Positions 6,539 through 7,936 of a DNA stretch of 7,936 nucleotides are shown piece after piece (positions within the stretch are counted from its first letter, which is position 1; the number at the start of each line of letters is the position of its first letter). Origin of the DNA: Candidatus Zixiibacteriota bacterium (lineage in GTDB: Bacteria > Zixibacteria > MSB-5A5 > GN15 > FEB-12); NCBI GenBank assembly GCA_030619345.1, contig JAUXBO010000106.1, forward strand, positions 1 through 7,936, read 5' to 3'. The position numbers were made by a program, and so were the translations under genes. The notes beneath the pieces were generated by a model. The model worked only from the letters and a program-made list of their open reading frames with translations. It was not told where the DNA came from and did no database searches.

Positions 6539-7530
6539 GCTTTAGGGGCGGAAATGTTCTTCCCTCTCGATAGGAGTAGTCCCACAGCGTAAATTGCCGT
6601 CATGACAAAAATGAATCCGTAACAGAAGATGTAGGTGGCGGTTGGGTCGAACTGAATTGAATGGGGGACGAGGTTAACGGCCAGTTGCACAAAGAAAGCG
6701 CCAACGCCGAACCCGCCGATGACCGAAGGAGAAAAAGCATTTCTGCCGACTTTGCCTGAGGTCAATGACTTCAATCCTGCCAATAGCATGAACAGGAGAT
6801 AGACAAAAATCAACTGGGTTTTATTGTCGGTGGCATCGGTACCAAACGGCACGCCTTCCCATACAGTGCCAAACGCATACGAATTCATCGCAAATCCAAT
6901 CGGGTAACACCCAAGAAACATGAATAGAGTTGCCCATAGGAAGAGCTTCATCGTTCTTGCCATGTTGCCATTACCACGAAGGACCAAGAGAGATTCGAGT
7001 GACGCCAGTGTAATCATGAAAACCGATGCGAAAATAAAGAAAATATGGCTGATCAAAACAAGCTGAGGAACATGACCGATATATTTTAGCACAAACGGCT
7101 GGTTTTCCTCGGAAGTGAAAATTGCCCTTCTTCCACCGACCTTATCGCGAACTTCAAAATAGTAGTACTGTCGTCCACCTTTTATCCCGGCCGACAGATC
7201 GGCGCGGTACAATGCCTGGGCCGTATCTTCGAGCACCAGCGGCACCAGGCGATATTTGTGGATCTTGGTGGTCGCATCCTGGCCAAACTTCGAAGTTCTT
7301 ATCACCGGTATCAGATTCGTATCTGAGACGCCCTCAATCTTCAGGTATATTTTCGCCAGTCCCTTTTCCATGGTTTTCGGCACCGAAGTCATTTCAAAAG
7401 TGATGCCGTTCGCAGAATGGCTGATGTACTCCGGTTGTCCGCGTGAATTAGTGCGTGCCACATACAACAGAGCTAATGTCAACAGGACTGCGAATCCAAT
7501 TTTGATTATTTTCACTGGCTCGTTACCCAT
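6535..7530 (-). CDS. Membrane protein of unknown function between prfA and prmC
   Basis: I do not recognise the family. The 331 residues show an N-terminal membrane anchor (about 8-25) and a soluble region (26-150) that looks beta-rich and possibly Ig-like, with strands such as KIYLKIEGV and QYYYFEVRDKVGGRRAIF. Five further hydrophobic segments follow, about 155-183, 195-217, 238-254, 270-288 and 298-319. A polar, probably extramembrane loop between the third and fourth segments holds WEGVPFGTDATDNKTQ (224-239), which looks like a conserved, functional motif. With Lys/Arg near the N terminus, the soluble domain would be outside the cytoplasm; this is inference. There is no Cys-pair, heme CXXCH or known catalytic motif. 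The ATG at 7530 overlaps the prfA end by 8 bases (ATGGGTAA), and AGAGG abuts the start directly, so translation probably depends on prfA. Its stop overlaps prmC by 4 bases. A role linked to translation cannot be inferred from position alone. Confidence 0.85.
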   Translation of the reverse strand: MGNEPVKIIKIGFAVLLTLALLYVARTNSRGQPEYISHSANGITFEMTSVPKTMEKGLAKIYLKIEGVSDTNLIPVIRTSKFGQDATTKIHKYRLVPLVLEDTAQALYRADLSAGIKGGRQYYYFEVRDKVGGRRAIFTSEENQPFVLKYIGHVPQLVLISHIFFIFASVFMITLASLESLLVLRGNGNMARTMKLFLWATLFMFLGCYPIGFAMNSYAFGTVWEGVPFGTDATDNKTQLIFVYLLFMLLAGLKSLTSGKVGRNAFSPSVIGGFGVGAFFVQLAVNLVPHSIQFDPTATYIFCYGFIFVMTAIYAVGLLLSRGKNISAPKA

Positions 7531-7936
7531 CCTCTGCTTGTAATTGAAGTCTCTTTTCCTGGTCGTGTTGCCGAATGGCCGTGATCAATTCGTCCAGGTC
7601 ACCTTTCATCACTTCATCGAGCTTGTACAGCGTCAGGTTTATCCGGTGGTCAGTCACACGCGATTGGGGGAAATTATAAGTTCTGATTTTGGCCGACCGA
7701 TCACCTGTTGATACCATCGATCTCCGCTCAGCGGCCATTTTTTCCTGCTGGGCAGCTATCTTCTGATCATACAGGCGCGCTCTGAGCACCTTGAGTGCTT
7801 TGGCGCGGTTTTTGATTTGTGATTTCTCATCCTGACAAATCACAACCAGTCCGGTCGGAAGATGCGTTAAGCGGACAGCCGAATCGGTCGTATTCACTGA
7901 CTGGCCACCGGGACCGCTCGAACGGTAGACATCGAA
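7523..7936 (-). CDS. prfA: Peptide chain release factor 1, C-terminal part (runs off the window)
   Basis: RF1 recognises UAA and UAG stop codons and triggers peptide release on the ribosome. Only the last 137 residues are in the window; the start and the PxT codon-recognition motif lie beyond 7936. The fragment opens FDVYRSSGPGGQSVNTTDSA, with the GGQ catalytic motif at bases 7909-7901. Gln there is the residue methylated by PrmC. RLTHLPTG, the RF1-type DEKSQIKNRAKALKVLRARL (RF2 usually reads ERSQHKNKASAM) and STGDRSAKIRTYNFPQSRVT continuing into DHRINLTLYKLD confirm RF1 rather than RF2. Ending in QAEDG, the C terminus is of normal length. The stop TAA overlaps the next gene by 8 bases. It is the first visible gene of the prfA-membrane protein-prmC-nth operon; any promoter is outside. 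Confidence 0.97.
   Translation of the reverse strand, partial: FDVYRSSGPGGQSVNTTDSAVRLTHLPTGLVVICQDEKSQIKNRAKALKVLRARLYDQKIAAQQEKMAAERRSMVSTGDRSAKIRTYNFPQSRVTDHRINLTLYKLDEVMKGDLDELITAIRQHDQEKRLQLQAEDG

Noticed and set aside
5022..7936. prfA-prmC-nth run considered as a novel system
   Set aside because: prfA, prmC and nth are ordinary housekeeping genes and the prfA-prmC pairing is widespread. Only the membrane protein between them is unexplained.

Overview
The window looks like a piece of an uncultured Gram-negative bacterium. The signs are a lipoprotein with a signal peptide and lipobox, a lipid A pathway enzyme (LpxH-like), and a membrane protein with an apparently exported domain. Protein style and gene order would fit an FCB-group or candidate-phylum lineage such as Zixibacteria or Calditrichota, but that placement is recollection and inference only. 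The standard genetic code fits all genes. No tRNA, rRNA, CRISPR array or insertion sequence was seen. Apart from a short fragment at the left edge, every gene lies on the minus strand, so transcription runs from high to low coordinates.

Right block (7936 to 5022): a tightly packed translation and repair operon. It holds the C-terminal part of peptide chain release factor 1 (prfA, with the GGQ motif), an unrecognised membrane protein, prmC (the methyltransferase that modifies the GGQ glutamine of release factors), and nth (endonuclease III). Neighbouring genes overlap by 8, 4 and about 13 bases, which suggests translational coupling. The unknown membrane protein sits between the modifying enzyme and its substrate gene.

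Middle block (4963 to 3020): a single-gene unit for a large lipoprotein of unknown function. It has a good sigma70-like promoter, a strong ribosome binding site, a nine-glycine linker after the lipidated cysteine, a mostly helical central region, a C-terminal region very rich in Trp and Tyr, and a clear intrinsic terminator.

Left block (2998 to about 223): a second sigma70-like promoter drives purL (small-type FGAM synthase, complete) and, 27 bases later, an lpxH-like gene. That gene keeps its N-terminal two thirds and then breaks off. At about position 223 the homology stops, base composition jumps from about 48% to about 62% GC, and a plus-strand reading frame, open from the window edge, encodes what looks like part of a secreted protein. 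This is a sharp junction between unrelated sequences, either an assembly chimera or a real rearrangement. I favour the chimera.

I found no convincing new defence, mobile or RNA-based system. The items most worth following are the junction in lpxH, the orphan membrane protein between prfA and prmC, and the aromatic-rich lipoprotein.
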